From: Microplitis mediator
Taxonomy: Eukaryota > Arthropoda > Insecta > Hymenoptera > Braconidae
Direction of reading: 5' to 3'
Assembly: GCF_029852145.1 (NCBI RefSeq)
Contig: NC_079974.1
Coordinates: forward strand, 22,608,082 to 22,672,081
Length of the DNA stretch: 64,000 nucleotides
Shown here: positions 42,501-55,100 of the stretch, piece after piece
How positions within the stretch are numbered: the first letter of the stretch is position 1
Layout: each line of letters begins with the position of its first letter
Notes under the pieces: model-generated
The model's input: only the letters and a program-made list of their open reading frames with translations
Database searches by the model: none
Told to the model about the DNA's origin: nothing
Translations under genes and position numbers: made by a program

Positions 42501-43158
42501 TGAAATTTGCGAGCTCACTGCCATCAAGAAGGAAGACGTCATCTCGACGCTGCAGCACTTAAACCTTATTAACTATTACAAGGGTCAGTACATCGTTACG
42601 CTTAATAAGTAAGTTTTTTTTTAATGGAAAATTTTATTTAGAAAAATTGACAGCTTTTGAAATTAGAAAAATTTCATTTTTTTTTTTAATTGAAGGGTTG
42701 AAATGAACATCGAAATTTTTTTTACAATGCAAGGGATCAAAATTCCCATAGAGTTTCAAATAAAATTTTCAAATCTAAAATTAGATGAAAATTTTTTTTT
42801 TAAATGTGATATTGAAATTAGTGGACGTCTGCTAGTTTTTGGATTTATTTTAATACGATAAAAAAAAAAAAAAAAAATATTTCAGAAAAATGCAGAGATA
42901 ATTTTTTTTATTTTCTACATGTGCATTTTTTTAGTTTTTTTTTTTTTTAATTATTTACTATTGCAAATACATTGACCCCAATTTCAAAAGCTAATAATTT
43001 AAAAAAAAATAATGAATAAGACTAATTAAAAATTTTTTAATTTTGCTAGTGTCATAATGGACCAGCACACAGCGGCTATGGAGAAGCGATCGATCAGGAT
43101 AGACTCCAGATGCCTGAACTGGCAGCCCAAAGACTGGAGTGTCCGCGCCAAGTGGTGA
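39597..43158 (+). CDS. Tip60: Histone acetyltransferase Tip60 (KAT5), MYST family
   Basis: Catalytic subunit of the NuA4/TIP60 complex, which acetylates histones H4 and H2A and other nuclear proteins in transcription and DNA repair. Exons: 39597-39641, 39738-39795, 40144-40212, 41513-42608 and 43050-43158; all junctions are GT-AG and in frame, giving 458 residues. Exons 2-4 encode the chromo-barrel (EEGCRLPV, then KYYYVHYVDFNKRLDEWV, residues about 18-66). A Pro/Ser-rich linker follows. The C2HC finger uses C207, C210, H223 and C227. The catalytic part has C313, the acetyl-CoA loop QRKGYGK and the catalytic glutamate E347 (PEKPLSDLG). The C-terminus RIDSRCLNWQPKDWSVRAKW is typical of Tip60. 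It is somewhat shorter than human or fly Tip60 because the linker is short. It is a single-copy housekeeping gene standing between the two IR arrays; its last exon is copied at 58391. Confidence 0.96.
40412..40790. mobile_element. Repeat element in Tip60 intron 3
   Basis: Contains repeated aacaactc words (aaaaacaactccg) on the left half and their complements (gagttgttttgtcc) on the right half, with ggacaaaatatccccgg in the middle. Looks like an inverted-repeat element; ends are not sharp. Confidence 0.4.
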
Positions 43159-43348
43159 ATAATCAGCGACAATAAGTTTCAATTAACGAGACTCATCAGC
43201 GGCTTATTTCGTTTTTTAAATTACCCATATTGTACATAAATGTAATTTTATAAATTCTAAACAGAACATGTCTAATGAATCCAATAATAGAATTTAAAAA
43301 TTTTATAATTAAATAACATGAGCATTCATTTCTTCACTTGTTATTCCT
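42868..43348 (+). repeat. Source of a duplicated segment: Tip60 intron 4 end, last exon and 3' flank
   Basis: This segment occurs a second time at about 58216-58693 in the same orientation. The exon is identical except for a silent change (TGC to TGT); the intron part shows small indels. Confidence 0.85.
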
Positions 43349-43685
43349 TCCACTTAACCTAAGAAAAAGTATATAAGAAAAGTGGCCATTGTTACGGTGT
43401 GATAAAAGTACTATGCACTCAATGAAAAATAAATTTTATGTTCTTGGGTCTTTTACAAATTATTTTATTCAAATTTTTTGAGTCTCCAAAACTGGCCCAG
43501 AAGTGACCAAAAACAGTACCTCTACCCTGTATTTTCCCAATGGATAAATTTAAGTTAAAAAAAAAAGATCAATAAATATTTATATACAAACGGGTTTTGT
43601 GGGAAGCATCAATGTTCACAAGTGGAAATTTATTGTAAAGGTGTGAGTGCATGTGCACTTAATTAGATGGTAACACATGTAGCAC
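43159..43685. other. Tip60 3' untranslated region and IR-8 upstream region
   Basis: No gene. A polyadenylation signal AATAAA at 43428-43433 is a candidate 3' end for Tip60. From about 43610 the sequence matches the upstream regions of IR-9 and IR-10 (gcatgtgcacttaattagat). Confidence 0.5.
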
Positions 43686-43716
43686 TCGAACCGCGGATGG
43701 ACACGTATCCTTTGCA
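43686..43716 (+). promoter_or_regulatory. Shared IR upstream motif, IR-8 (type A)
   Basis: CCGCGGATGGACACGTATCC followed by TTTGCA; its end is 190 bp before the IR-8 ATG. Identical to copies before IR-9, IR-10 and IR-11. Confidence 0.55.
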
Positions 43717-43899
43717 ATTACACAAGTGGGAATCGTTTGTTTATTGATATTCCTGCGTTAGTGACGAGGCTCAATCCCTAGAGTATAGTCGCGTATTTCG
43801 CGTGCATCCTTTTATTGGTTTTACTCAATAGTACAATGAATAATTATTGCTTCGGAGTAACAATTAACTAAAATACTTTAATAATTTTGAAAAGTCATA

Positions 43900-46037
43900 A
43901 TGAATTTAACGAAATATTTTTTTTTGTGTTCATTGTATGTGTGCGTCGTTGTGTGCGACATAATGAAGGTCAATTTTTCAGGATCAAAAGATCGTTCGAT
44001 TTCTCACATTCATACGGTAAGTTAACAAACGATTATTTTTTATAAAAAAAATATTCAAGTAATCAATTGACTAATTTATTTATTTTATACAGGGACAATT
44101 ACTAGAATTATGTTTTCCTGATCAGATGAGTCAAGTTGCGATTACGCCCGATTTGACTGATATTATTTACCAAATCAAACAGAGCGATCAACCATTCAGT
44201 TCTGTTTTTATATTTGATCACATTGAAATTCCAAGTATGAGAAATAACTACTTTCAGAAAAATTACGATGCATACATTTCATGTCAGTGCTACATTTTTT
44301 CGGTTAATTCACTTTATACACTTGGAAAGGACATTTTTCGATCATATTTTTGGAATAGCAAAAATTTAGTATTAATAGTCGGGGATCAGTGCAGCGATGC
44401 ATTGAAGGCACTAAAATGGCTGTGGGAAGGTCAGGCTATCAAATCATATTTCCTGTGCCCCGATGAATTCAACAACAATACAGACATTTATATGTTCAAC
44501 CCTTACGGAGATAGGGCGCCAAAGCTCTGGAGCAAAGTTGAGACAACAGACCGACCATATGATCAGTGGACAGTCTATAAAATGCCATTTGTTAATGGTA
44601 AGATAATTTATACTTATTGTTCAGTGAAATTTTATAAAAAATGTAAAACTATTGATGCGTGTTAAAAGATATTGTTAAAATTTCTATAAACTAGTGTGTA
44701 TCTATTATAGAAATATCTTTAATAGTTTGAATCTTTTCTACTTTCCAGATCAGAATATATGTTCCAGCTTAACTTATGACAAAACGGAGATTTTAGATGG
44801 CTACCAACTTCAAGTTACGGGTTTCGAGTGGTTGAACGTCGACAAAATAAATTTTAATGAATATGAAAGATCCAACACATTCGATGTGTTTTTGAAAAAA
44901 ACAATTCTTTTCTACAAGAATCTATTCTCAGCGATGAATGTCACCCCTATCGCTTTCAATGAAAATGTAATAGATTTTGAGTTGATGAGTGTAGGGGATC
45001 CGCTAGTACTCGAATTCGTTTTTTCCGGCCAAACCATTTTTCCTTTTTATGAACAAAGTGGTTACGTTATACTCACACAAAAACAAAGTTTGATACCGAC
45101 ATTTAGCCAAGTAGCCGACGAATTTTTTACTTATCAGAATATAGTAATGTCGTCCGTGGTTTTGGTAATACTATTCATCATAATTCTGTTCAATCACAAG
45201 TTCCATTTCGGTGGAGCTGCTTTAGATCTCTTGTCATTTCTATTGAACATGGGATTAACGACTCCTATAAATCGGTTATGGATGCGGATTACTTTCTTGA
45301 GTGCAACTTTATTTGTTCTCATTTTTAATCCGGCGTTGCAGGGGCTACTGACTTCAGTATTGACCCGACCAGAGTACAGAAATGTCCAAACCCTAAAAGA
45401 TCTTCGGGACAATAATTACCACGTCTACTGGTCTACGATCTATGAGTATAATATAATACTCGATAGTCAGCTATGGGATGAAGATTCTTTGAATAAATAT
45501 GTCCACATGATGTATCTGGGAGAACAAGATTATTGCATAAAGAACGTTAGAAGTAATTCTTCTATGGCTTGTGTAATTGACTTTGACTCACTTGAAGCTA
45601 CGAACTTAGACTTACATATTTCGAAAGAGTTTTCTCATAAAATTCATGTATTTGCAAATCCTATCAACTGGGGACTCGATAAAAAAGCTCAAAAATTAGC
45701 GATGAAGTTGTTTGAAAGTGGTTTTTCGGATTATGCTCAAAAGCGTAATTTATATAGAATTTTGATGAAAAGGAAAATCAAAATGGATAAAATTAAAGCA
45801 TTACGAGATTATGAGCAATTGAATCTCGAAGAGTCTGCGTTAGTCTACATTGCGATGACACTGGCCGCAGCCTGGGCATTCCTTGTTTTGGGTGTCGAAA
45901 TTCTGTTTAAAAAAATAGAAACATTTTTTGAGAAACGTTCACGAGAGGCAAAAATGAGAAAATTGGAGATTCGATGGAGAATCGCGTCTACCGTCAGGAA
46001 AATAGCCATTCTCTCTCAAGAAGTAATCGACGTTTAG
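43900..46037 (+). CDS. IR-8: divergent ionotropic receptor, plus-strand group
   Basis: Exons: 43900-44016 (signal peptide, KYFFLCSLYVCVVVC), 44093-44597 and 44749-46037, 636 residues; introns 76 and 151 bp. M1 about 342-360 (VMSSVVLVILFIIILF), pore loop about 364-381 (AALDLLSFLLNMGLTTP), M2 about 386-406 (MRITFLSATLFVLIFNPALQG), M3 about 571-592 (ALVYIAMTLAAAWAFLVLGVEI), then a basic cytoplasmic tail ending EVIDV. Two patches vary between the five plus-strand genes: about residues 82-105 (exon 2, HIEIPSMRNNYF here) and 279-304 (before M1). These fall in the extracellular S1 half, where a ligand would bind. A polyadenylation signal AATAAA lies at 46245-46250, about 210 bp after the stop, and is shared with IR-9 and IR-11. 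Confidence 0.92.
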
Positions 46038-46949
46038 GCAAAAAAAACAATTTTTAATTATTATCGAACTTTGAATTCTTAAAAATATTATTTGATAAAG
46101 TGTAATAGTGTAAACCATTGTATTTTTGGAAGAGATATCAGGGCAAAATACGACGTTATTTAAAAGGAAAGAAAAATTTTATTATTTCATTAGAGAGGTG
46201 AGCAACTTTTTCTGATCATGTGCACAAATAAGTAAACGGTTTTGAATAAAAACAAGTTTTTATTTCCTAACCGAAGGCAATTTTGCCCTGATATTTTAAC
46301 CATATAATTGCTGTTTGAAAAATTCAATACTTTTGATATGATTAGATGTGTTCTAGTGATAATTAAATAATTAATACTCTCACGCAATAACTCATCCGTA
46401 ACATTTCTGCAGGATTGCTTCGATGTATTGATTGCTTTTAATCCAGTTTAGATTCATTTTCGAGACTAAATGTAATTAACGGTTAATAATAAATTTTCGA
46501 TGTATTGTCCATTAAATAAATAACTTGAGTGAAAACCATTTAAAACTGTTATATTTTAGACTTACAAACCTTTTGCCTCATATTAATTATTGATTTCTTC
46601 ATGACTGCAGTTCTTCCATTAATCGGCCGAGGACAGGTAATACAATATATTCGTATACTTCGGAAGTATGAACTTATATACGTTCTGTTTTCTATTCATC
46701 TAGATTACTGAATTTCTTACTTTTTCTAAATAGAATTTAAGGTATCAAAAGACTTTGAATATAATTCGAAGATATCTACCATTTATTATTTATTCGAGTA
46801 CAGATCAGAGCTTCACAAAATGCAAAGGTCAGTAAATATTTTTCTGCAAATCGATTTTACGGAAAGTCACAGTGTTCAGGAGTGGAAATTCAATGTAAAG
46901 GTATAATGAGTGCATGTGCACTTAATTAGATGACAACATATGTAGCACT
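46038..46949. other. IR-8 3' flank and IR-9 upstream region
   Basis: Repeated after each plus-strand IR gene with high identity. It holds the AATAAA at 46245 and a 36-bp exon-like block at 46601-46636. No complete gene. Confidence 0.6.
46601..46636 (+). other. Conserved exon-like block between IR genes (copy 1)
   Basis: ATG-starting 36-mer that would encode MTAVLPLIGRGQ and ends at a gtaata donor; a gactgcag acceptor-like site is inside it. Copies are at 51155-51190, 54673-54708 and 58020-58055. No partner exon was found. Confidence 0.3.
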
Positions 46950-46979
46950 CGAACCGCGGATGGACACGTATCCTTTGCA
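46950..46979 (+). promoter_or_regulatory. Shared IR upstream motif, IR-9 (type A)
   Basis: CGAACCGCGGATGGACACG then TATCCTTTGCA, ending about 190 bp before the IR-9 ATG. Confidence 0.55.
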
Positions 46980-47162
46980 ATGACACAAGTGGGAATCGTT
47001 TGTTTATTGATATTCCTGCGTTAGTGACGAGGCTCAATTCCAAGAGCACAGTCGCGTTTTTCACGAGCATCCACTTATTGATTTTACTCAACAGTCCAAT
47101 AAATATTTATTGCACTTAAGCAAAAATTTACTAAAATATTTTAATAATTTTGAATAGTTATA

Positions 47163-50100
47163 ATGAATTTGACGAAATATATTATTTTGTGTTTATTGTA
47201 TGTGTGCGTCGTTGTGTGCAACAAAATGAAGATCAATTCTTCAAGATCAACTAATCCTCCGATTTCCCACATTCATACGGTAAATTAGCAAAGATTAATT
47301 TTCATAAATAATATTCAAGTGGTCAATTGATTAATTTATTTATTTTACACAGCCACAATTACTGGAATTATGTTTTCCTGATCAGATGAGTCATGTTGCG
47401 ATTACGCCTGATTTGACTGATATTATTTATCAAATCAAACAGAGCGATCAACCATTCAGTTCTGTTTTTATATTTGATCACATTGAGATTTCACGACTAA
47501 GGAATAACTTCTTTCAGAAAAATTACGATGAATATATTTCATGTCAGTGCTACATTTTTTCTGTGAATTCACTAAATACACTTGGAAAGGATATTTTTTA
47601 TTCACCTTATTGGGATAACGAAAAATTAATGTTAATAGTCGGGAACCAGTGCAGCGATGCATTGAAGGCACTAAAATGGCTATGGGAAGATCAGGCTATC
47701 AAATCATATTTCCTGTGCCCCGATGAATTCAACAACAATACAGACATCTATATGTTTAATCCTTACGGTGATAGGGCGCCAAAGCTCTGGAGCAAAGTTG
47801 AGGCATCAGACCGACCATATGATCAGTGGACAGTCTACAAAATGCAATTTGTTAACGGTAAGACAATTTTTACTTATGGTTTAGAGAACACAACTTTGAA
47901 ATTTTATTGAAAATGTAAAACTATTCTCTGATAGTGAGACTTTCTGGTCAAAAAGTTGGTGTCAATTGGTTGCGATCAAGTTGACGGAAAGTTGCTAACA
48001 ACTTCAGTCTTCGTAACTGTTGACTACAAGTTGTAAGCAACTTTCCGTCAACTAATGGAATGCCAACTTTTTCATTTTTTTTTTAAATTTTATTGTGTAA
48101 CTTTTTATTAACTACCGTACACTCCCTCCCGATGAAAAAAGGTTTTATACAATTATATATAGACTAGGGGAGGGTGGGGCCGAGCGGCCCCCCTAAGCCA
48201 ATTATTATTTTTTGTGGCTTTCAACCATAGGATCACTTAACTTTTGTCCTATTTCGAACAAATTTATGGACATTTTGCCAAAATTCTGAAAAAATTTTTT
48301 TTTTTTGTGGGGCAGAGCGGCCCCCCTCCAAAAAGTGATAAAAAATTTTTTTTTTCGTTTTTTTTTTTTTTAAATTGTTTTCATCATTAAAAATGTATTT
48401 CTTTCTCTTGACAACTATTTTTGGTTTTATAGTACTCGAAAAAAATTTTTTAAAGCGTAAAAAATCGTTCACTCTCGATTACCTTAATTACTAATTGTTA
48501 TTTAATAAAAAAAAAAATAAATTCTATAATTTTACTTTATTTCAAAAATTTATCAACTAAAAAAAAAAATTTAATTTTTATCAATTTTTAGAGACCAAAT
48601 TTGCCTCTTACATAAAGAAACGGCCGAAAAATATGAAAAAATAATTTTTTCGGAAGTTTCGGCTGGTCCATTTTGCCCCAAATGTCATGCGTAGGGGTAA
48701 AAATGCGCAAACATATCGGATTTATAGTAATTAGTCGAAAAAAAAAAAATTTTTTTTTTGGTCAAAATTTCAGGGGGGCCGCTCTGCCCCACCCTCCCCT
48801 ATATATAATTGGATAGAGAAAATGGCCCGATCCAATTGTATAGAAATTGTATACGATTCTATACAAAATGTACACAATTCTATATAATTTATATAAAATT
48901 GTATATAATTATATAATTTTTATATAGTTTCATACAATTGGATCGGGCCATTTTTTCTATATAATTTTATAAAATCTTTTTTCATCAGGAGTATCAAAAA
49001 ATCCCCATAGAATCCAATCGAATTCGACAAAAACCGCATAGAACACAATACAGTCTATAGGATTCGATGCGGTTTTTGTCGCATTTGAGTGGATTCTATG
49101 GGAATTTTCGGATAGGGCTGATAGAAGGATTTCATAGCATTTAAAAATATTTCTTAGTGTTTAAGAAATCCTTCTATCGGTGTATCTACTAGAGAAGATA
49201 TCTATAAAAGTTTTAGTGGTTGAAAATTTTCTTAAGCGCCAATTAGTGAGGATGTCAAGTTGAACATTCATTAAATAATTTTAATCTTTTATACTTTCCA
49301 GATCAGAGTATATGTTCCAGTTTAACTTATGACAAAACGGAGATTTTAGATGGTTATCAAATTCCGATTTTGGATTTCGAGATGATGAACTTCGACAAAA
49401 TAAATTTAAATGAATATGACAGATCCAATACATCCGATATGTACTTGAAAAAAACACTTCTTTTCTACAAGAATCTATTCTCAGCTATGAATGTTACCCC
49501 TATTGCTGACAATGAAAATGTAACAGATTTTGACGGGATAAATTTAGGGGATCCACTAGTACTCGGATTCATTCCTGATACGCTGATCTTTTTTCCTTTT
49601 TATGAACAAAGTGGTTACGTTATACTCACACAAAAACAAAGTTTGATACCGACATTCAGCCAAGTAGCCGACGAATTTTTTACTTATCAAAATATAGTAA
49701 TGTCGTCCATTGTTTTGGTAATACTATTCATCATAATTCTGTTTAATCACAAGTTCCATTTCGGTGGAGCTGCTTTAGATCTCTTGTCATTTCTATTGAA
49801 TATGGGATTAACGACTCCTATAAATCGGTTATGGATGCGAATTACTTTCTTGAGTGCAACTTTATTTGTTCTCATTTTTAATCCGGCGTTGCAGGGGCTA
49901 CTGACTTCAGTATTGACTCGACCAGAGTATAGAAACGTCCAAACACTAAAAGATCTTCGGGACAATAATTACCACGTCTACTGGTCTACGATCTATGAGT
50001 ATAATGTAATACTTGACAGTCAGCTATGGGATGAAGATTCTTTGAATAAATATGTCCACGTGATGTACCCGGGAGAACGAGATTATTGCATGAAGAACGT

Positions 50101-50590
50101 TAGAAAAAATTCTTCTATGGCTTGTGTAATTGACTTTGACTCGCTTGAAGCTACAAACTTAGACTTACATATTTCGACAGAGTTTTCTCATAAACTTCAT
50201 ATATTTATAAGTCCTATGAACTGGGCACTCAATGAAAAAGCTCAAAAAATAGCGATGAAGTTGTTTGAAAGTGGTTTTTCAGATCATGTTCAAAAGCGTA
50301 ATTTATATAGAATTTTGATGAAAAGGAAAATCAAAATGGATAAAATTAAAGCATTACGAGATTATGAGCAATTGAATCTCCAAGATTCTGCGTTAGTCTA
50401 CATTGCAATGACACTGGCTGCAGCCTGGGCATTCCTTGTTTTGGGTGTCGAAATTTTGTTTAAAAAAATAGAAACATTCTTTGAGAAACGTTCACGAGAG
50501 GCGGAAATGAGAAAATTGAAGATTCGAAGGAGAATCGCGTCGACCGTCAGGAAAATAGCCATTCTCTCTCAAGAAGTAATCGAAGTTTAA
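47163..50590 (+). CDS. IR-9: divergent ionotropic receptor
   Basis: Exons: 47163-47279 (KYIILCLLYVCVVVC), 47353-47857 and 49302-50590, 636 residues. Intron 2 is 1444 bp, ten times that of IR-8, because two nested inverted-repeat elements (48121-48992 with 48167-48799 inside) and other palindromic sequence inserted into it. Exon 3 has no ATG near its start, but its frame is open from the acceptor (tttccag before 49302) as DQSICSSLTYDKTEILDGYQ. Variable patches: HIEISRLRNNFF in exon 2 and DGINLGDPLVLGFIPDTL before M1. The tail ends EVIEV. The polyadenylation signal AATAAA is at 50798-50803. Confidence 0.92.
48121..48992. mobile_element. Inverted-repeat element in IR-9 intron 2, with a nested element
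   Basis: The ends are actccctcccgatgaaaaaa and ttttttcatcaggagt. Arms of tatataattgtatac-like sequence follow. The end sequence (cccgatgaaaaaaggttttat) is related to that of 18045-19309 (cccgataaaaaaagattttg), so both belong to one family. Confidence 0.6.
48167..48799. mobile_element. Nested MITE-like element, TA-flanked
   Basis: The ends are ggggagggtggggccgagcgg (first 20 bases) and the complementary gctctgccccaccctcccc. TA stands on each side (48165-48166 and 48800-48801). Internal copies of ggggcagagcggccccc are near both ends. Low-complexity T-runs fill the core; no open frame with coding character. Confidence 0.65.
49008..49182. repeat. Two adjacent palindromes in IR-9 intron 2
   Basis: The first (about 49008-49117) pairs aatccccatagaatccaatc with gagtggattctatgggaatt and cgacaaaaaccgcat with atgcggtttttgtcg. 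The second (about 49129-49182) pairs gatagaaggatttc with aaatccttctatcgg. Both could be short foldback elements. Confidence 0.55.
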
Positions 50591-51503
50591 GCAAAAGAAT
50601 AACTTTTAATTATTGTCGAATTTTGAATTCTTAAAAATATTATTTGATAAAGTGTGATAGTGTAAACCATTGTATTGTTGGAAGAGATATCAGGGCAAAA
50701 TCGGCCATTATTCAAAAGAAAAGAAAAACTTGTTTATTTAATTAGGAAAAGGGTGAGCAACTTTCCCTGATCACGTGCCCATAAGTAAACGGTTTTGAAT
50801 AAAAACAAGTTTTTATTTCCTAACCGAAGGCAATTTTGCCCTGATATTTTAACCATATAATTGCTGTTTGAAAAATTCAATACTTTTGATATGATTAGAT
50901 GTGTTCTAGTGATAATTAAATAATTAATACTCTCACGCAATAACTCATCCGTAACATTTCTGCAGGATTGCTTCGATGTATTGATTGCTTTTAATCCAGT
51001 TTAAATTCATTTTCGAGACTAAATAATTATTTACGGTTAATAATAAATTTTTGATGTATTGTCCATTAAATAAATAATTTGAGTGAAAACTATATAAAAT
51101 TATTATATTTTAGACTTAAAAACCTTTTGCTTCATATTAATTATTGATTTCTTCATGACTGCAGTTCTTCCATTAATCGGCCGAGGACAGGTAATACAAT
51201 ATATTCGTATACTTCGGAAGTATGAACTTAAATATATTCTGTTTTCTATTCATCTAGATTATTGAATTTCTTTCTTTTTCTAAATAGAATTCAAGGTAAC
51301 TTAAGACTTTGAATATAATTCGAAGAGATCTACCATTTATTATTTATTCGAGTACAGATCAGAGCTTCACAAAATGCGAAGGTCAGTAAATATTGTTCTG
51401 CAAATCGATTTTCCGCAAAGTCACAGTGTTCAGGAGTGGAAATTCAATGTAAAGGTATAATGAGTGCATGTGCACTTAATTAGATGACAACATAAGTAGC
51501 ACT
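50591..51503. other. IR-9 3' flank and IR-10 upstream region
   Basis: A close copy of 46038-46949. Includes AATAAA at 50798 and the exon-like block at 51155-51190. No gene. Confidence 0.6.
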
Positions 51504-51533
51504 CGAACCGCGGATGGACACGTATCCTTTGCA
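51504..51533 (+). promoter_or_regulatory. Shared IR upstream motif, IR-10 (type A)
   Basis: CCGCGGATGGACACGTATCC followed by TTTGCA, ending about 190 bp before the IR-10 ATG. Confidence 0.55.
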
Positions 51534-51716
51534 ATGACATAAGTGGGAATCGTTTGTTTATTGATATTCCCGCGTTAGTGACGAGGCTCGAACCCAAGAG
51601 CACAGTCGCGTATTTCGCGTGCATCCGCTTGTTGGTTTTACTTAATAGTACAATAAATAATTATTGCACTTAATTAACAATTTGCTAAAATATTCAAATA
51701 ATTTTGAAAAGTCATA

Positions 51717-54101
51717 ATGAATTTAACGAAATATATTTTTTTGTGTTCATTATTTGTGTGCGTCATTGTGTGCGACAAAATGAAGATCAACACTTCAGGA
51801 TCAAAAGATCCTCCGATTTCTCACATTCATACGGTAAGTTATAGCGACGACCAAATTTTACAGATAATATTCGAATACTTTTGTCTGAAAGGAATACGGC
51901 TTTTCCGATCTGCTTAATTGACATATCTTTATTTAGAACCTTATTTGCGTATGAGTAATTACATGTGGATTAATATTGCTTAATGCGCACTGTAATACCA
52001 TACTTTAATTGTAAGGACTCTATTAGTTAAAGATGTTAATATTATGAATACGGTTTCACCCCGAATAAACTTGCTGGGCTCATCAGTAAAGTTGATGCAT
52101 AATATTCAAATAATTAATAGGTTCGTTTTCTTATTTTATACAGCGACAATTACTGGAGTTATGTTTTCCTGATCAGATACGTCAAGTTGCGATTACGCCC
52201 GATTTGACTGATATTATTTACCTAATCAAACAGAACGATCAACCATTCAGTTCTGTTTTTATATTTGATCAAATTAAGATTTATTTTCGAAGGAATTACT
52301 TCAATGCGAATAATTACGAGGCATACATTTCATGTCAGTGCTACATTTTTTCTGTGAATTCACTCGATACACTTGGAAAGGACATTTTTTATTCACCTAA
52401 TTGGGATAGCGAAAAATTAATGTTAATAGTCGGGGATCAGTGCAGTGATGCATTGAAGGCACTGAAAAAGCTATGGAAAGGTCAGGCTATCAAATCATAT
52501 TTCCTGTGCCCCGATGAATTCAACAACAATACAGACATCTATATGTTCAACCCTTACGGTGATAGGGCGCCAAAGCTCTGGAGCAAAGTTGAGGCAAGAG
52601 ACCGACCATATGATCGGTGGACAGTTTACAAAATGCCATTCGTTAACGGTAAGATAATTTATACTTCTGGTTTAGAGAACAGAACTTTGAAATTTTATAA
52701 AAAATGTAAAACAATCAATGCGTGTACAAATTTATTGTCAAAATTTTTATTAACTACTGTGCATCTATTATAAAAAATATTTATAATAGTTTTAATCTTT
52801 ACTACTTTCCAGATCAGAGTATATGTTCCAGTTTAACTTTTGACAAAACGGAGATTTTAGATGGTCATCAAATTCCGATTTTGGATTTCGAGATGATGAA
52901 CTTCGACAAAATAAATTTTAATGAATATGACAGATCCAATACATCCGATATGAACTTGAAAAAAACAATTCTTTTCTACAAGAATATATTCTCAGCCATG
53001 AATGTCACTCCTATAGCTTTCAATGAAAATAAAACAGATTTTGAGGGGATAAATCTAACAGATCCACAACTACTTGAATTCGTCACTGATAAGCCGAACT
53101 TTTTTCCTTTTTATGAACAAAGTGGTTACGTTATACTAACACAAAAACAAAGTTTAATACCGACATTTAGCCAAGTAGCCGACGAATTTTTTACTTATCA
53201 AAATATAGTAATGTCGTCCATTGTTTTGGTAATACTATTCATCATAATTCTGTTTAATCACAAGTTTCATTTCGGTGGAGCTGCTTTAGATCTCTTGTCA
53301 TTTCTGTTGAATATGGGATTAACGACTCCTATAAATCGGTTATGGATGCGGATTACTTTCTTGAGTGCAACTTTATTTGTTATCATTTTTAATCCGGCGT
53401 TGCAGGGGCTACTGACTTCAGTATTGACTCGACCAGAGTACAGAAATGTCCAAACCCTAAAAGATCTTCGCGACAATAATTACCACGTCTACTGGTCTAC
53501 GATCTATGAGTACAATATAATACTTGATAGTCAGCTATGGGATGAAGATTCTTTGAATAAATATGTCCACGTGATGTATCCGGGAGATCAAGATTATTGC
53601 ACGAAGAACGTTGGAAATAATTCCACAATCGCTTGTTTAATTGACTTCGACTCACTTGAAGCTACGAACTTGGACTCACATATTTCGAAAGAGTTTTCTC
53701 ATAAAATTCATGTATTTGCAAATCCTATCAACTGGGGACTCGATAAAAAAGCTCAAAAATTAGCGATGAAGTTGTTTGAAAGTGGTTTTTCGGATTATGC
53801 TCAAAAGCGTAATTTATATAGAATTTTGATGAAAAGGAAAATCAAAATGGATAAAATTAAAGCATTACGAGATTATGAGCAATTGAATCTCGAAGAGTCT
53901 GCGTTAGTCTACATTGCGATGACACTGGCTGCAGCCTGGGCATTTCTGGTTTTGGGTGTCGAAATTCTGTTTAAAAAAATAGAAACATTTTTTGAGAAAC
54001 GTTCACGAGAGGCGGAAATGAGAAAATTGAAGATTCGAAGGAGAATTGCGTCTACCGTCAGGAAAATAGCCATTTTCTCTCAAGAAGTAATCGACGTTTA
54101 A
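51717..54101 (+). CDS. IR-10: divergent ionotropic receptor
   Basis: Exons: 51717-51833 (KYIFLCSLFVCVIVC), 52144-52648 and 52813-54101, 636 residues. Intron 1 is 310 bp against about 75 bp in the neighbours, from extra AT-rich sequence with no recognised element. Exon 2 opens RQLLELCFPDQIRQ: the conserved Met of DQMS is Ile here, which confirms that translation does not start there. Variable patches: QIKIYFRRNYFNANNYEAY and EGINLTDPQLLEFVTDKPNF. The S2 end (HVFANPINWGLDKKAQKLAMKLF) is identical to IR-8 although IR-9 lies between, consistent with gene conversion. The tail ends EVIDV; AATAAA at 54311-54316. Confidence 0.92.
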
Positions 54102-55100
54102 GCAGAAGAATAACTTTTAATTATTGTTGAATTTTGAATCTTTAAAAATATTATTTGATAAAGTGTGATAGTGTAAACCATTGTATTGTTGCAAGAGGTA
54201 CCAGGGCAAAATACGACATTATTTTTAAAAAAAGAAAAAATTCATTATTTTATTAGAAAAAGGGTGAGCAACTTTCTCCGATCATGTGCATAAACAAGTA
54301 AACGGTTTTAAATAAAACAAAATCTTCATTTTCTAAACAGTAGCAATTATGCCCTGATATTTTGACCATATGATTGCTGTACTTCTCTGTTTAAAGAATT
54401 CAATACTTTTGTAATGATTAGATGTGTTCTAGTGGTAATTAAATAATTCATACTCTCACGCAATAACTCATCCGCAATGTTTATGCAGGATGGCATCAAT
54501 GTATTGATTGATTTCAATCCACTTTGTATTCATTTTTGACACTAAAATTAATTATTCACGGTTAACAATCGATGTATTGTCAATTGAATAAATATTTTGA
54601 GTTGAAATTATATGAAATTATTATATATTAGACTTAAAAACCTTTTGCCTCATATTAATTATTTATCTCTTCATGACTGCAGTTCTTCCATCATTCGGTC
54701 GAGGACAGGTAAGACGAGATATTTACATATACATAGGTAAATATATGTACAAGGTCAATAAAGATTTATCTGCAAATCAATTTTACGGAAATTAACGTTG
54801 TTCACAAGTGGAAATTCAATGTAAAGGTATTATGAGTGCATGTGCACTTAATTAGACGGTAACACATGTAACACTCGAACCGCGTATAACTCGTATCCTC
54901 CGAAGCCACGTCAACAGAAATATTATTGCTTTACATTAATTTTGATTTGCAAGTAAAAACCTGCATAATGAATGTAGGTCAGTAAATAATTTTCTGTAAA
55001 TCGATTTTTTTGAAACCAACAATGTTTAGAGGGAAAAGCTGACTACAAACGCAGAAGTTGTGTATGTGCATTATAATAACAAATAAATACTCGCAACAGT
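54102..55100. other. IR-10 3' flank and IR-11 upstream region
   Basis: Homologous to the other inter-IR spacers but more diverged. Holds the exon-like block 54673-54708 and a worn copy of the upstream motif at 54876-54900 (cgaaccgcgtataactcgta). From about 54960 it is closer to 61020-61170 upstream of IR-12. No gene. Confidence 0.55.
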
